64,000 bases of DNA from Sphingobacteriaceae bacterium (GTDB taxonomy: Bacteria > Bacteroidota > Bacteroidia > Sphingobacteriales > Sphingobacteriaceae). Below are positions 25,425 to 35,377 of this stretch, piece by piece. The stretch spans positions 434,001 through 498,000 of the forward strand of contig JAGIAD010000002.1 of the NCBI GenBank assembly GCA_017745075.1, given 5' to 3'. The notes under the pieces were generated by a model. It was not told the DNA's origin and ran no database searches. It worked only from the letters and a program-made list of their open reading frames with translations. The translations under genes and the position numbers were made by a program. How positions within the stretch are numbered: the stretch's first letter is position 1; every line of letters starts with the position of its first letter.

Positions 25425-26028
25425 TTCTTTTGCTAAATACTACAGGTACCTGGCTATATATTACCATATAAGAACTATAAGGACACATAAGCTTACATGA
25501 CCTTAAATTTCTTATATGGTTAGAAATTTTCCGGTCTATTCTTACTTACCATCCAACCGTATCTTTTCTTTTTATTGCACAGTCTCCAATAAACCAGCCC
25601 CGATTGAACGAAAAGCCCGGAGCGAAGAATGCAGCGAGGACTTGCAGGGAAAGCGGGACCAAACCCAGCCCACTAACCACAGGCAGTGCGCTTCAAAATA
25701 ATATGAAGATTAAAGCTGAAAGACCAAAGACTAAAGCGGAAGCTTAGGTGTACTTAGATGTCTAAGGTGGTTAAAAAAATCTGCCGTCGGAAAGTCGGAG
25801 GTCCGGTGATTGGGAGTTTAAAAGACTAAACTTAAAGACAAAAGCAAAAGGCTTGGGTGTTCTTAGATGTCTGAGATGGTAAAAAAATATTGGTGCGTAT
25901 TAACGATGCAATTGTTAAGCTATTTCTGCACGCATTAGAGACGCGCGCAAGCGACTGAAATTGTAAGCGCGGCAAACCGGAATTAAAATTATATATTTAT
26001 TATTGCGTTAACCGTTCCCCAAACCTAC
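25425..26028. repeat. Intergenic repeats upstream of the PUL regulator
   Basis: 25588-25668 is an inverted partial copy of the CCCGATT-GAGGACT-GCGGGAC element (see 9.7 and 46.8 kb). Two direct repeats of about 36 bases containing CTTAGATGTCT lie at 25743-25778 and 25850-25888. A GTCGGAAAGTCGGAGGTCCG word lies near 25785. I see no gene or obvious operator. Confidence 0.6.
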
Positions 26029-28947
26029 ATGAAGAGACTTCTACTGGCTATATTATTCTTCCTGACCGCTTACTATGCCCAGGCACAGGTACTATTAGGG
26101 ATTCCGCAAGTGGTAAATTACAATAACGAACAGTATAATGGCGGTATTCAGAACTGGGATGTAGAACAGGACAAAAACGGCATCCTCTATTTTGGCAACA
26201 ACGAAGGCTTACTTACTTTTAACGGCCGCTACTGGAACCTCTATCGGCTACCTAATTTTACTTCTGTACGCTCAGTGGGGATCGATTCGAAAAACCGCAT
26301 TTATGTTGGCGGACAAGATGAATTTGGTTATTTCTATCCCAATGCACAAGGTGTTTTAAAATATACCTCCTTGTTAAACCTGTTGCCCGAAAATATGCGG
26401 AAACTAGCCGATATATGGGGCGTTGCAATTGTACATGATGAAGTGTTTTTTAGGTCGATACATGCTATTCTGCATTATAAAGACGGTGTAGTTAAAAGTT
26501 ATAAAACCAATACGACCTGGCTGTTTATGGGCACTGCAAAAGGTAAGGTTTTTTCACAATCATCTGATTCCGGCCTGATGATTTACGATCACGAAGTGTG
26601 GAAGCCCTTTTGTGTAGATAGCGTTTTAAACCGCTCGGGTATTACGGCAGTGCTGCCTTATGGTGGCGATACCTTATTGGTTTCGATGTTAAAAAAAGGC
26701 TTCTTTTTGGTGGTTAATCATCAGCTAAAACCTTTAAAAACCAGTTTAGATCAGGTTTTTTTAAACGATCGGATTTATTTTACCACCCAGATAGGCCCTG
26801 ATTTATATGGCGTAGCCACCACTTCGGGCGGCGTATATATTATGAATAAGCAGGGCAAGCTGATGCAGAAATATAACTATAAAGAAGGTTTGCAAAATAA
26901 TAATGTAAGGGGCATACTGCTTGATAAGGATAAGAACATGTGGCTGGCTCTCGATGATGGAATTGCTTATGTGGCCATAAACAGTGCAGTTAAAAGTATT
27001 GCCCCCGATCGCAATAAGCAGATTACCAGTTACGCTTTCCGTAAATACGGCGGATCGATATACATTGGTACCTCTTATGGCTTATACCGGACGAAAATTA
27101 ATACGGCCATGCCCGATTTGAGCTATTCGCCTGCCGATTTCGAAGAGGTAAAGAATACAAAAGGGCAGGTATGGGGGCTTGATGAAATTAATAACCAGTT
27201 GCTTATGGCGCACGAAGACGGAACCTTGCTGGTGAAGGATAATGCTGCCACCCCGTTATACAACTCAATTGGTACCTGGATGTACCAAAGCATGGATAAT
27301 GTTTACCCTAGCAAAGAAGTAATTGCAGGTACCTATGCCGGACTACAGGAAATAAATTACGATGGAAGCCGCTTTATTAACGGTGGCAAAATTGCCGGAA
27401 TTAACGAAACACTGCGCTTTATTGTGGCCGACAACAATAACCCTGACCTGATCTGGGCTTCGCATCCTTATCATGGGGTATATAAAATAGAACTAAAACC
27501 CGATCATAAAAGTGTGCTGCGCACTACCTTATGCTCTGACCGGGATGGCTTGCCCACCAAGCTTTACAATTACGTATTCCACCTTAAAAACAGAGTGCTA
27601 ATTGCTACTACCAGCGGTATTTTTGAATATAATACGGCAAGTAAAAAGTTTACCCGGTTTAAATTACTGGGATCGGCACTCAACGGTGTTCCTATCCAGT
27701 ACCTTAAAGAGGATAACGATGGCAATATCTGGTTTGTTACCAATAAAAAGGTGGGAGTAATTGATTTCCACAGGCCTCAGGGCAAAAATGCTTTCAGTAT
27801 TTTATACCTGCCCGAGCTAAACGGCAAAGTGGTTGGTGGCTTCGAATCGATATATACGCCCGACAGCCAAAACATATTTATAGGCGCAAACAAAGGGGCT
27901 TACCATATCAATTATCAGAAATACATTCAGAATATAACCCGGCCAAATGTAGTGTTAGGCACATTTAAATTAATGGGTAATAAAGACAGCGTGGTTTTTG
28001 GTGGCTATTTTGTAAATAAGGGCGCCATTGTGCCAAAGCAGGATTTGCAAGAAATACCTGAATATGTATACAGCTTAAATTCTATCCATTTCGAGTATGG
28101 TTCTACACTTTTTGAGCACGATAAAAACATTAAGTTCAGCTATCAGCTTATTGGCTTTGATAGTGAATGGTCGGCATGGAATACTAAAAGTGAAAAGGAC
28201 TATACCAACCTGCCTGCCGGAAAATATACTTTTAATGTAAAGGCAAGTACCGGCATCAGTAACGAATCTGAAGTTGTGAGTTATACTTTCGTGGTTTTGC
28301 CCGCCTGGTATAATACCATTTGGATGCGTATGGTTTACCTTGTTTTAATTGTTTTGGCCATGAGGTTAATTATCAGGTGGCAGAAAAAGAAACACATTAA
28401 AGAACAGGAACGCATGAGTTACCTGCACCAGCTGGAGCTTGACAGAAATGAAAAAGAAATTGTAAGGCTGCGGAACGAAAAGCTTGAAGCCGACGTGAAT
28501 TATAAAAACAAAGAACTTTCTACCATGACCATGCACCTGGTACAGCGTGGTAAGGTTTTGGCCAAAATAAAGGAAGTAATATCGGCCGTGATTAAAAACC
28601 ACGATCTTAACGAAAGCTCACCAAGTTTCAGGCACCTGATCAGGCTGATTAAGGATGTAGAAAAGAAAGACCAGGAACTGGATCACATGAGCGTGCACTT
28701 TAACCACGTAAATACCGAGTTTTTTAGCAGGTTAAAAGATCTCTATCCCGACCTGAGCCAGAATGATCTGAAATTCTGCGCCTACCTCTCTATGAACCTT
28801 TCTTCAAAAGAAATGGCCCAGTTGATGAATGTAACCATTAAGGCCATAGAAGTGGGGCGTTATCGCCTCAGAAAGAAACTTCAGCTTAAGCCGGAAACCA
28901 ATTTATATGAGTTCCTGATCGAAATAGCGCGGCAAAAAGCACCTTAA
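26029..28947 (+). CDS. PUL sensor-regulator: beta-propeller, Y_Y_Y, HTH one-component protein
   Basis: A 972-residue membrane regulator. A signal peptide (to AQAQ, about residue 20) is followed by a periplasmic two-component-type beta-propeller (about 30-640) with repeats such as DKNGILYFGNNEGLLTF, DKDKNMWLALDDGIAY and DNDGNIWFVTNKKVG. A Y_Y_Y (triple tyrosine) domain lies at about 690-765, one membrane helix at about 770-785 and a coiled coil at 790-835. The C-terminal LuxR-like HTH is at about 905-970 (NDLKFCAYLSMNLSSKEMAQ, then VGRYRLRKKLQ). There is no histidine kinase or receiver domain, so sensing and DNA binding lie in one protein. It is immediately upstream of susCD and probably activates that operon in response to an oligosaccharide. 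Confidence 0.9.
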   Translation: MKRLLLAILFFLTAYYAQAQVLLGIPQVVNYNNEQYNGGIQNWDVEQDKNGILYFGNNEGLLTFNGRYWNLYRLPNFTSVRSVGIDSKNRIYVGGQDEFGYFYPNAQGVLKYTSLLNLLPENMRKLADIWGVAIVHDEVFFRSIHAILHYKDGVVKSYKTNTTWLFMGTAKGKVFSQSSDSGLMIYDHEVWKPFCVDSVLNRSGITAVLPYGGDTLLVSMLKKGFFLVVNHQLKPLKTSLDQVFLNDRIYFTTQIGPDLYGVATTSGGVYIMNKQGKLMQKYNYKEGLQNNNVRGILLDKDKNMWLALDDGIAYVAINSAVKSIAPDRNKQITSYAFRKYGGSIYIGTSYGLYRTKINTAMPDLSYSPADFEEVKNTKGQVWGLDEINNQLLMAHEDGTLLVKDNAATPLYNSIGTWMYQSMDNVYPSKEVIAGTYAGLQEINYDGSRFINGGKIAGINETLRFIVADNNNPDLIWASHPYHGVYKIELKPDHKSVLRTTLCSDRDGLPTKLYNYVFHLKNRVLIATTSGIFEYNTASKKFTRFKLLGSALNGVPIQYLKEDNDGNIWFVTNKKVGVIDFHRPQGKNAFSILYLPELNGKVVGGFESIYTPDSQNIFIGANKGAYHINYQKYIQNITRPNVVLGTFKLMGNKDSVVFGGYFVNKGAIVPKQDLQEIPEYVYSLNSIHFEYGSTLFEHDKNIKFSYQLIGFDSEWSAWNTKSEKDYTNLPAGKYTFNVKASTGISNESEVVSYTFVVLPAWYNTIWMRMVYLVLIVLAMRLIIRWQKKKHIKEQERMSYLHQLELDRNEKEIVRLRNEKLEADVNYKNKELSTMTMHLVQRGKVLAKIKEVISAVIKNHDLNESSPSFRHLIRLIKDVEKKDQELDHMSVHFNHVNTEFFSRLKDLYPDLSQNDLKFCAYLSMNLSSKEMAQLMNVTIKAIEVGRYRLRKKLQLKPETNLYEFLIEIARQKAP

Positions 28948-29028
28948 ACGCATGTTTTTTGGTAATTGTTGTCGTTTTTTGTTAAAAAAATTAAAATACT
29001 GTAAAACAGTGTTTTATGTTTCTTCTGT

Positions 29029-29052
29029 AGGGCTTATGTAGGCCCTTTTTTT
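29029..29052 (+). terminator. Weak terminator after the regulator gene
   Basis: AGGGC pairs with GCCCT around an eight-base loop and is followed by seven T. An ACTGT/ACAGT mini-hairpin (28998-29010) lies just upstream. Confidence 0.5.
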
Positions 29053-29104
29053 CTGTTTTTCAGGCTGGTTGAGCGTTGGTGTATGGTTTGTGTAGTAGTG
29101 GTAA

Positions 29105-29137
29105 ATTGTGCTATTGTTCATCGCGTCTATAGATTTG
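29105..29137 (+). promoter_or_regulatory. Bacteroidota promoter for susCD
   Basis: TAGATTTG (29130-29137) fits TAnnTTTG, and ATTG (29105-29108) is a -33-like element 21 bases upstream. The leader of about 70 bases before the susC ATG could host regulation. Confidence 0.55.
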
Positions 29138-29208
29138 ATTTATGAAACAGCAGTCTGTAAGTCTGTATCATGAACTAACCAAATATTATTAACTAAAAAC
29201 TAATTTCT

Positions 29209-32200
29209 ATGAGAGGAAGATTTACATTCGTATTCTTCATTTACTGTCTCCTTGCTTTCCCGTTTGCTTTATTAGCACAAGACATTCCGGTTACAGGAAA
29301 GGTAACAGAGCAAAATGGCTTGCCATTACCCGGCGTAACAGTTAAGTTAAATGGAACTACAAGAGCAGCATCGACTGATGCCAATGGTGTATTTACCATC
29401 CAGGCTCCAATAGGGGCAAAGCTCACTGTTAATTTAATTGGTATGGCGGAACAAACGGTAACTGTTCCGGCAGGAGGCCGCATTAATGTAACGCTGACAG
29501 CCGATTCAAAAGATCTGACCGAGGTAGTGGTAGTAGGTTACGGTACCCAAAAGAAAAGCGTGGTAACTGGATCTATCTCGAGCGTTAAAGCCAAAGATTT
29601 AGAAAGCATGCCCATTAACAGGGTAGAGCAGGCTTTACAAGGCAGAACATCTGGTTTAACCATTGCCAGCGGTAACGGACAGCCTGGTACTTCTTCTACC
29701 GTACGTGTGAGGGGATATACTTCTTTTGCTTCGGGAGGTAACAACGATCCGCTTTGGGTTGTAGATGGGGTAATTGTAGATAACGGTGGTATAGGTTACC
29801 TTAACCAGGCCGATATCGAATCTATCGAAGTTTTAAAAGATGCCGCCTCGCAGGCTATTTACGGAGCCAGGGCTGCTAATGGGGTAATTATTATTACTAC
29901 TAAAAAAGGAAGAGCAGGTTTAATCAGTATAAATTATAATGGTTTTTATGGTACTTCGGCACCAGCCAAAAAACTCGATTTACTAAATGCCACCCAGTAT
30001 GCTACCATCAGGAACGAATCGGCGGACAACTCCGGCTTGCCTCAGCCATATGCAAATCCGGCTGCTTTAGGTGTGGGTACCAACTGGCAGGATCAGGTAT
30101 TTAATGATGATGCCCGCCGCCAGACCCACGAGTTTAGCGTTAGCGGAGGAAACGATAAATTTACCATCTACAGTTCGGTGGGTTACATTAAACAGGATGG
30201 TATTGTTGCCAGCCCAATTTCTAAATGGAACAGGGCAAACGTAAGGATCAATTCTACCTATAAACCTGCAAAATGGATTACTTTTGGCGAGAACCTGGGT
30301 TATAGCCATTCTGTAAACAGCAGTTTAGGTAATACCAACAGCGAATTTGGTGGCCCCTTAAGCTCGGCCATTAACCTCGATCCGATTACACCGGTAGTAG
30401 AAACCGACCCGGCTTTAATTGCGAAATCGCCTTACACCATTGCCAATACACTCAGAAACCCTGATGGATTCCCATATGGTATTTCGCCGATTGTTGGTCA
30501 GGAAATGACTAACCCCGTAGCTTACATTCAAACCCGCCTGGGTAATTACAGCTGGGACCACAACATTGTGGGTAACGCTTTTGCGGAAATTGAACCTATT
30601 GCCAATTTGAAATTCAGATCAAGTTTAGGCACTAAAGTAGCTTTTTATGGCGGTGATTCGTACACCCCGCTTTTTTACCTGAACTCTTCTTCTAAAAATG
30701 ATAAGAAATCGTTCTACCGCGAAATTAATACCGTATTAAACTATAACTGGGAAAATACTTTAAGTTATTCGCGCAATTTTGGTAAACACCATGCTTTTAT
30801 TATCCTGGGGCAGGGGTATTATATGGATAACAACACCAGAAGTTTAAATACTACTTACCAGAACATCATTGCCAACAGCTTTTATGAGGCGAATTTAAAC
30901 TATGATCCGGGAACGGCTAATAAACTTGTAGGTGGTGGCGATGGAACATTGCATGTGGTAAACTCGTTATTTACCCGCGTTACTTACGATTATGATGAGA
31001 AATACCTCTTTACCGGTATTATCAGGCGTGATGGTTCATCGCGTTTTGGTACCAATAACCGCTTCGGTTATTTCCCTTCGTTCTCATTGGGTTGGGTACC
31101 TTCAAAAGAGGCTTTCTGGAAAGAAAATGATATCGTAAATTTCTTAAAGATCCGCGGAGGTTATGGAGTTACCGGTAACGATGCTCTGGGCGATTTCAGG
31201 TACGTTTCTTTGGTAAGCAGTGGCCGTAACTATACTTTCGGTACAACAGATCAAAGTATGATCGGCTGGAGCCCTGCTGCGCTATCGAACCCCGATCTTA
31301 AATGGGAAGAAACCCGCCAGACCAATATTGGTTTTGATGCAACCCTGTTTACTAATTTTACCTTATCGGCAGAGTACTTTAAAAAGAAAACCGTTGGGGT
31401 ATTACAAACACCAGATATTCCACTGTATGTGGGGGCAGCCGGAGGGCCGACACAAAACGTTGGCGATATGCAAAATACCGGTTTTGAGTTCGAACTGGGC
31501 TACCGCAAAAAAATCGGCGATTTTAATTTGGGTGTAAACGGAAATATATCTTTCCTTAAAAATAAAGTAACCAAGTTATTACCAGGTAAAACCTTTATCG
31601 AAGATAATGCGCAAAGCTTCCAAACCATGGGTAATTTTACCAGAACCGGTTTAGGCAGATCATTCAATGAATACTATGGTTACGATATGCTGGGTATTTT
31701 CCAAACCCAGGCAGAAATTGATAGTTATGTTGGTCCGGCAGGTACTAAATTACAGCCTAATGCCAAACCGGGCGATATTAAATATGCCAACTTAAACGGC
31801 GATAATGAAATTAACTCATCAGACAGAACATTTTTAGGCAGTCCAATCCCGAAATATACTTATGGTATTACCATTAACCTGGCTTATAAAAACTGGGACC
31901 TGGTAGCTTTCGGTAATGGTGTTGGCGGAAACCAGATTTTTCAGGGCTTACGTCGTTTAGATGTTACCTATGCAAACTGGCAAACCAAAATATTAGACCG
32001 TTGGACGCCTTCTAACCCGTCTACTACCATGCCACGTATTGTAGAATCTGATCCGAACGGAAACTATATCAAATTCTCTAAACTATACCTCGAAAAAGGC
32101 GATTATTTCAGGTTAAAAACTTTACAGGTGGGTTATACTCTTCCTCAAAATATCTCGAAAAAAATTGGCGCACAAAAAGTTAGGGCTTACTTAATGAGTG

Positions 32201-32328
32201 AAAACTTATGGACCATTACTAAATACACGGGATATGATCCAGAAATCGGCGGAACGGTATTAGGAGTAGACCGTGGTGTTTACCCGCAGGCACGTTCATT
32301 TATGATTGGTTTAAATGTTGGATTTTAA
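29209..32328 (+). CDS. SusC/RagA-family TonB-linked outer membrane protein
   Basis: A 1039-residue glycan transporter barrel. Signal peptide ending LLAQD, CarboxypepD_reg-like domain (about 25-100), a TonB-box-like EVVVVGYG (about 105-112), the plug (NRVEQALQGRTSGLTI, then DPLWVVDGVI and the SusC signature EVLKDAASQAIYGARAANGVI at about 207-226), and a barrel of about 22 strands to the C-terminal Phe. SusC imports oligosaccharides under TonB drive with SusD as the lid. susD begins ten bases downstream. It is a single-copy full-length gene. Confidence 0.96.
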   Translation: MRGRFTFVFFIYCLLAFPFALLAQDIPVTGKVTEQNGLPLPGVTVKLNGTTRAASTDANGVFTIQAPIGAKLTVNLIGMAEQTVTVPAGGRINVTLTADSKDLTEVVVVGYGTQKKSVVTGSISSVKAKDLESMPINRVEQALQGRTSGLTIASGNGQPGTSSTVRVRGYTSFASGGNNDPLWVVDGVIVDNGGIGYLNQADIESIEVLKDAASQAIYGARAANGVIIITTKKGRAGLISINYNGFYGTSAPAKKLDLLNATQYATIRNESADNSGLPQPYANPAALGVGTNWQDQVFNDDARRQTHEFSVSGGNDKFTIYSSVGYIKQDGIVASPISKWNRANVRINSTYKPAKWITFGENLGYSHSVNSSLGNTNSEFGGPLSSAINLDPITPVVETDPALIAKSPYTIANTLRNPDGFPYGISPIVGQEMTNPVAYIQTRLGNYSWDHNIVGNAFAEIEPIANLKFRSSLGTKVAFYGGDSYTPLFYLNSSSKNDKKSFYREINTVLNYNWENTLSYSRNFGKHHAFIILGQGYYMDNNTRSLNTTYQNIIANSFYEANLNYDPGTANKLVGGGDGTLHVVNSLFTRVTYDYDEKYLFTGIIRRDGSSRFGTNNRFGYFPSFSLGWVPSKEAFWKENDIVNFLKIRGGYGVTGNDALGDFRYVSLVSSGRNYTFGTTDQSMIGWSPAALSNPDLKWEETRQTNIGFDATLFTNFTLSAEYFKKKTVGVLQTPDIPLYVGAAGGPTQNVGDMQNTGFEFELGYRKKIGDFNLGVNGNISFLKNKVTKLLPGKTFIEDNAQSFQTMGNFTRTGLGRSFNEYYGYDMLGIFQTQAEIDSYVGPAGTKLQPNAKPGDIKYANLNGDNEINSSDRTFLGSPIPKYTYGITINLAYKNWDLVAFGNGVGGNQIFQGLRRLDVTYANWQTKILDRWTPSNPSTTMPRIVESDPNGNYIKFSKLYLEKGDYFRLKTLQVGYTLPQNISKKIGAQKVRAYLMSENLWTITKYTGYDPEIGGTVLGVDRGVYPQARSFMIGLNVGF

Positions 32329-32338
32329 TAGTTGAACA

Positions 32339-33868
32339 ATGAAAAAGAGTATTTTTTATATCGCGGCTTTGGCCGCTTCATCACAATTGTTTGTCTCTTG
32401 CAAAAAACAGTTGGATGTAAACCCAAGAGAGCGCATTTTGGAGACCGGTTATTACAAAACTCCTGCCGAAGCATTAACCTCACTTATTTCAGTGTATGAT
32501 GTTCTGGGAAATCAATCTTCAGGATACCTGACTAAAGTGAATATTTTATCGGCAGGTTCTGATGACCATTTTGCGGGAGGTGATTCTCCGTCTGATATCG
32601 GCGATTTACAGACCATCAATAACTACACCTTAACGTCTACCTCAGGGGCAGCCAGCCACTTATGGGGCAAAGGCTTTACCGGTGTTTATAGGGCTAATGT
32701 ATTTCTGCAGAAAGTAAATGGTGCAGGTTTAGATGATGCCACAAAAACGCGGTACATTGCAGAGGTAAAAGCTTTAAGGGCAATCTATTACTTCGATCTG
32801 GTGAGGCTATTTAAGAATATTCCCTTATTAACCGATGTAGTTGAGCCCAGTGCAATGTTTGATGTATTACAGGTGCCTGCAGATCAGGTTTATGCTTTGA
32901 TCGTTAAAGATTTATCGGAAGCTATTCCTAATCTACCAGCTACGGTTCCTGTTGCCTCGCAAGGCGGCAGGCTTACTCAAGGTGCAGTGCATGCAGTTTT
33001 GGGTAAAGTATACATGTGGCAGCAAAAGTGGACTGAAGCTGCGGCTGAATTTGCTTTGGTAAACGGACCTACTCCCGGAGCGAGCACATATGGTTATAAA
33101 TTACTGCCAAATTTCGCCGATTTATGGAATGTTAAAAATAAATTCAATTCAGAATCAATTCTGGAAATTGTGTATAACACCACCTCTGATATGGGCTGGG
33201 GAACGGTTGGTAGCCGCGAAGGTAACGTAATGAGTATTTTGGTTGGTCCGCGTAATTATGTACCGGTAAATGCAGCTTTAGCTCCCGATTATATTTCAGG
33301 CTGGAGTTTCCTGCCTTTCACCAAAGATTTCTTTGATCAGATTCATTACGACCCGAGGAATAAAGCAACTGTTGCCAATCTTGACAGTCTGGAAAAGGCA
33401 AATATTGTGACCTATAAACATGCCAATGCCAATACCGGGTATTTTATAGAAAAATATGCCGGCCGTACCTCTACCAAAGCGGCTAGTGGCCAGTTAGAAC
33501 TTAATTTCGGTCAGGATATGTATGAAATCCGTTTAGCCGATACTTATTTGTTAGAGGCAGAAGCCTTGCTGAAAAGCGGTGCAGGTGTTGGTGCCGGAAC
33601 AAAAGCCTATATCATGTTTAACGCAGTAAGGGCAAGGGTGGGTTTAAATCCGCTACCGGTAACCATGGACAACATTATGCGCGAGCGCCGTTTGGAACTT
33701 GCTGCAGAAGGACACCGCTGGTTTGATCTGGTACGCTGGGGCTTAGCGCCAACAGTATTGGCCGGTAAAGGTTTTAAAGCAGGCAGAAACGAAATCTTTC
33801 CAATTCCTGAAAGAGAACTGGCCAACTCTAAAATTTTGCAAAGTAAAGAATGGGGTGGCACTAAATAA
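32339..33868 (+). CDS. SusD/RagB-family nutrient-binding lipoprotein
   Basis: A 509-residue surface lipoprotein with lipobox LFVSC (Cys21), followed by KKQLDVNPRERI. The SusD fold is helical with TPR-like repeats (about 120-330). The C-terminal half shows the hallmark EIRLADTYLLEAEALLKSG (about residues 398-416) and IMRERRLELAAEGHRWFDLVRWG (about 444-466). It captures the oligosaccharide at the cell surface and closes over SusC. It is separated from susC by only ten bases, so they are one operon. A strong terminator follows at 33902. Confidence 0.96.
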   Translation: MKKSIFYIAALAASSQLFVSCKKQLDVNPRERILETGYYKTPAEALTSLISVYDVLGNQSSGYLTKVNILSAGSDDHFAGGDSPSDIGDLQTINNYTLTSTSGAASHLWGKGFTGVYRANVFLQKVNGAGLDDATKTRYIAEVKALRAIYYFDLVRLFKNIPLLTDVVEPSAMFDVLQVPADQVYALIVKDLSEAIPNLPATVPVASQGGRLTQGAVHAVLGKVYMWQQKWTEAAAEFALVNGPTPGASTYGYKLLPNFADLWNVKNKFNSESILEIVYNTTSDMGWGTVGSREGNVMSILVGPRNYVPVNAALAPDYISGWSFLPFTKDFFDQIHYDPRNKATVANLDSLEKANIVTYKHANANTGYFIEKYAGRTSTKAASGQLELNFGQDMYEIRLADTYLLEAEALLKSGAGVGAGTKAYIMFNAVRARVGLNPLPVTMDNIMRERRLELAAEGHRWFDLVRWGLAPTVLAGKGFKAGRNEIFPIPERELANSKILQSKEWGGTK

Positions 33869-33901
33869 TTCCAGTCTGTATATCCTTAATGTTTAATTGT
33901 T

Positions 33902-33936
33902 ACAGGAAGAAAGCTTGGTCTTTCTTCCTGTTTTTT
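33902..33936 (+). terminator. Strong intrinsic terminator between susD and the hydrolase genes
   Basis: ACAGGAAGAAAG pairs perfectly over 12 bp with CTTTCTTCCTGT around a CTTGGT loop and runs into six T. It lies 33 bases after the susD stop and 19 bases before the next ATG. Partial read-through would set a high susCD to low hydrolase ratio. Confidence 0.9.
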
Positions 33937-33955
33937 ACCAGATCATTTTTCTTAT

Positions 33956-35359
33956 ATGCGATTCACCAGGTCCTTTGGACTTTTAATTGGTTGTGCTTTT
34001 ACTTTTTCGGTTGCTGTTATGGCACAGGGACAGCCACAAGTGTGGTTAACCAAAGCCGATCGTACAGCCTTATTTAGCCGCCAAGCTACAGGCCTAAGCC
34101 TGGTTACAACCAAAAATAAGCAACCCGCAATTGTTGTAAACGATAAAGAAACTTATCAAAGTATAGAGGGTTTTGGCTATGCTTTAACCGGCGGTAGTGC
34201 ACTGCACATTGTTAAAATGTCGGCGCCGGCAAGGGCAGCACTGCTTCAAGAACTTTTTGCTACCAATGGCGATAACATTGGTGTAAGCTACATCAGGTTA
34301 AGTATTGGTGCATCCGATTTAAATGAAAAAGTATTTTCTTACAACGACCTTCCCGAAGGCGAAACCGATTTAGAACAGGCAAAATTTGACCTCGGCCCCG
34401 ATAAAGCAGATGTTATTCCGGTAATGAAGGAAATCCTGGCCATTAATCCCAAAATTAAAATTATGGGTTCGCCATGGTCTCCTCCCTTATGGATGAAAAC
34501 AACTTACGATGCCCGCGGCGGTATGCTTAAACCCGAATATTACGGGGCTTATGCTAAATATTTTGTACGGTACGTACAGGAAATGCAAAAAGCAGGTATT
34601 ACTATCGATGCCATTACGGTGCAAAACGAGCCTTTACACCCGGGTAATAATCCCAGTTTATTTATGGCAGCACCCGATCAGGCACTTTTTGTAAAACAGT
34701 TTTTAGGGCCCGCTTTTGCCAAAGCCAATATTAAAACCAAAATTATTATTTACGATCATAACGCCGACCGGCCCGATTATCCGATCAGTATTTTAGATGA
34801 TCCCGAAGCAAGGAAATACATCGCAGGTTCGGCCTTTCACCTTTATGGAGGAAAAATAGAGGCCTTAACTGATGTGCATAATGCCCATCCCGATAAAAAC
34901 ATCTATTTCTCTGAGCAGATGGTGGTTGAACAGCCCGATGCCGCAACCATCAATATTGTAAATCCGGTAAAGCGTTTAATTATTGGTGCTACGCGTAACT
35001 GGAGCAAAAATGTTTTGGAATGGAACCTCGCTGCCGATCCTGAAAATAAACCATATACCGATAGGGGCGGTTGCTCCATGTGTCAGGGGGCGGTTACCAT
35101 TAATGGCGATAAGTATAGCCGCAACCTGGCTTACTTCTCCATTGCTCATGCCTCAAAGTTTGTAAGGCCGGGCTCCGTACGGGTTGCTTCTAACGAGCTG
35201 AATGGTTTGGCCAACGTTGCATTTAAAACACCTGATGGTAAACATGTACTTATTGTAGCCAATACCGGCAAAGAAGCTGCTGCCTTTAACATCAGTCAGA
35301 ATGGCAAAACATATGCTGCAGCGCTCGATAAGGGCGCAGTAGCCACTTATATCTGGTAA
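33956..35359 (+). CDS. Glycoside hydrolase family 30 (glucosylceramidase/beta-1,6-glucanase-type)
   Basis: A 467-residue exported enzyme (signal peptide to AVMAQ, about residue 24). The (beta/alpha)8 barrel shows GH30 marks: IEGFGYALTGGSALH, YIRLSIGASDL, KIMGSPWSPPLWMKT, acid/base E225 in ITVQNEPLHPGN and nucleophile E320 in IYFSEQ. A C-terminal beta-sandwich follows (about 405-467). The subfamily looks like the clan that includes endo-beta-1,6-glucanases of Bacteroidota, with glucosylceramidase and beta-glycosidases as alternatives. It lies between susD and a GH5 gene, so the target of the locus is probably a beta-glucan. It may rely on read-through of the preceding terminator. Confidence 0.88.
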   Translation: MRFTRSFGLLIGCAFTFSVAVMAQGQPQVWLTKADRTALFSRQATGLSLVTTKNKQPAIVVNDKETYQSIEGFGYALTGGSALHIVKMSAPARAALLQELFATNGDNIGVSYIRLSIGASDLNEKVFSYNDLPEGETDLEQAKFDLGPDKADVIPVMKEILAINPKIKIMGSPWSPPLWMKTTYDARGGMLKPEYYGAYAKYFVRYVQEMQKAGITIDAITVQNEPLHPGNNPSLFMAAPDQALFVKQFLGPAFAKANIKTKIIIYDHNADRPDYPISILDDPEARKYIAGSAFHLYGGKIEALTDVHNAHPDKNIYFSEQMVVEQPDAATINIVNPVKRLIIGATRNWSKNVLEWNLAADPENKPYTDRGGCSMCQGAVTINGDKYSRNLAYFSIAHASKFVRPGSVRVASNELNGLANVAFKTPDGKHVLIVANTGKEAAAFNISQNGKTYAAALDKGAVATYIW

Positions 35360-35377
35360 TTATCAATTATTTATACT

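Noticed and set aside
25516..25701. 61-codon frame upstream of the PUL regulator
   Set aside because: Overlaps the inverted partial copy of the CCCGATT element; low credibility as protein.
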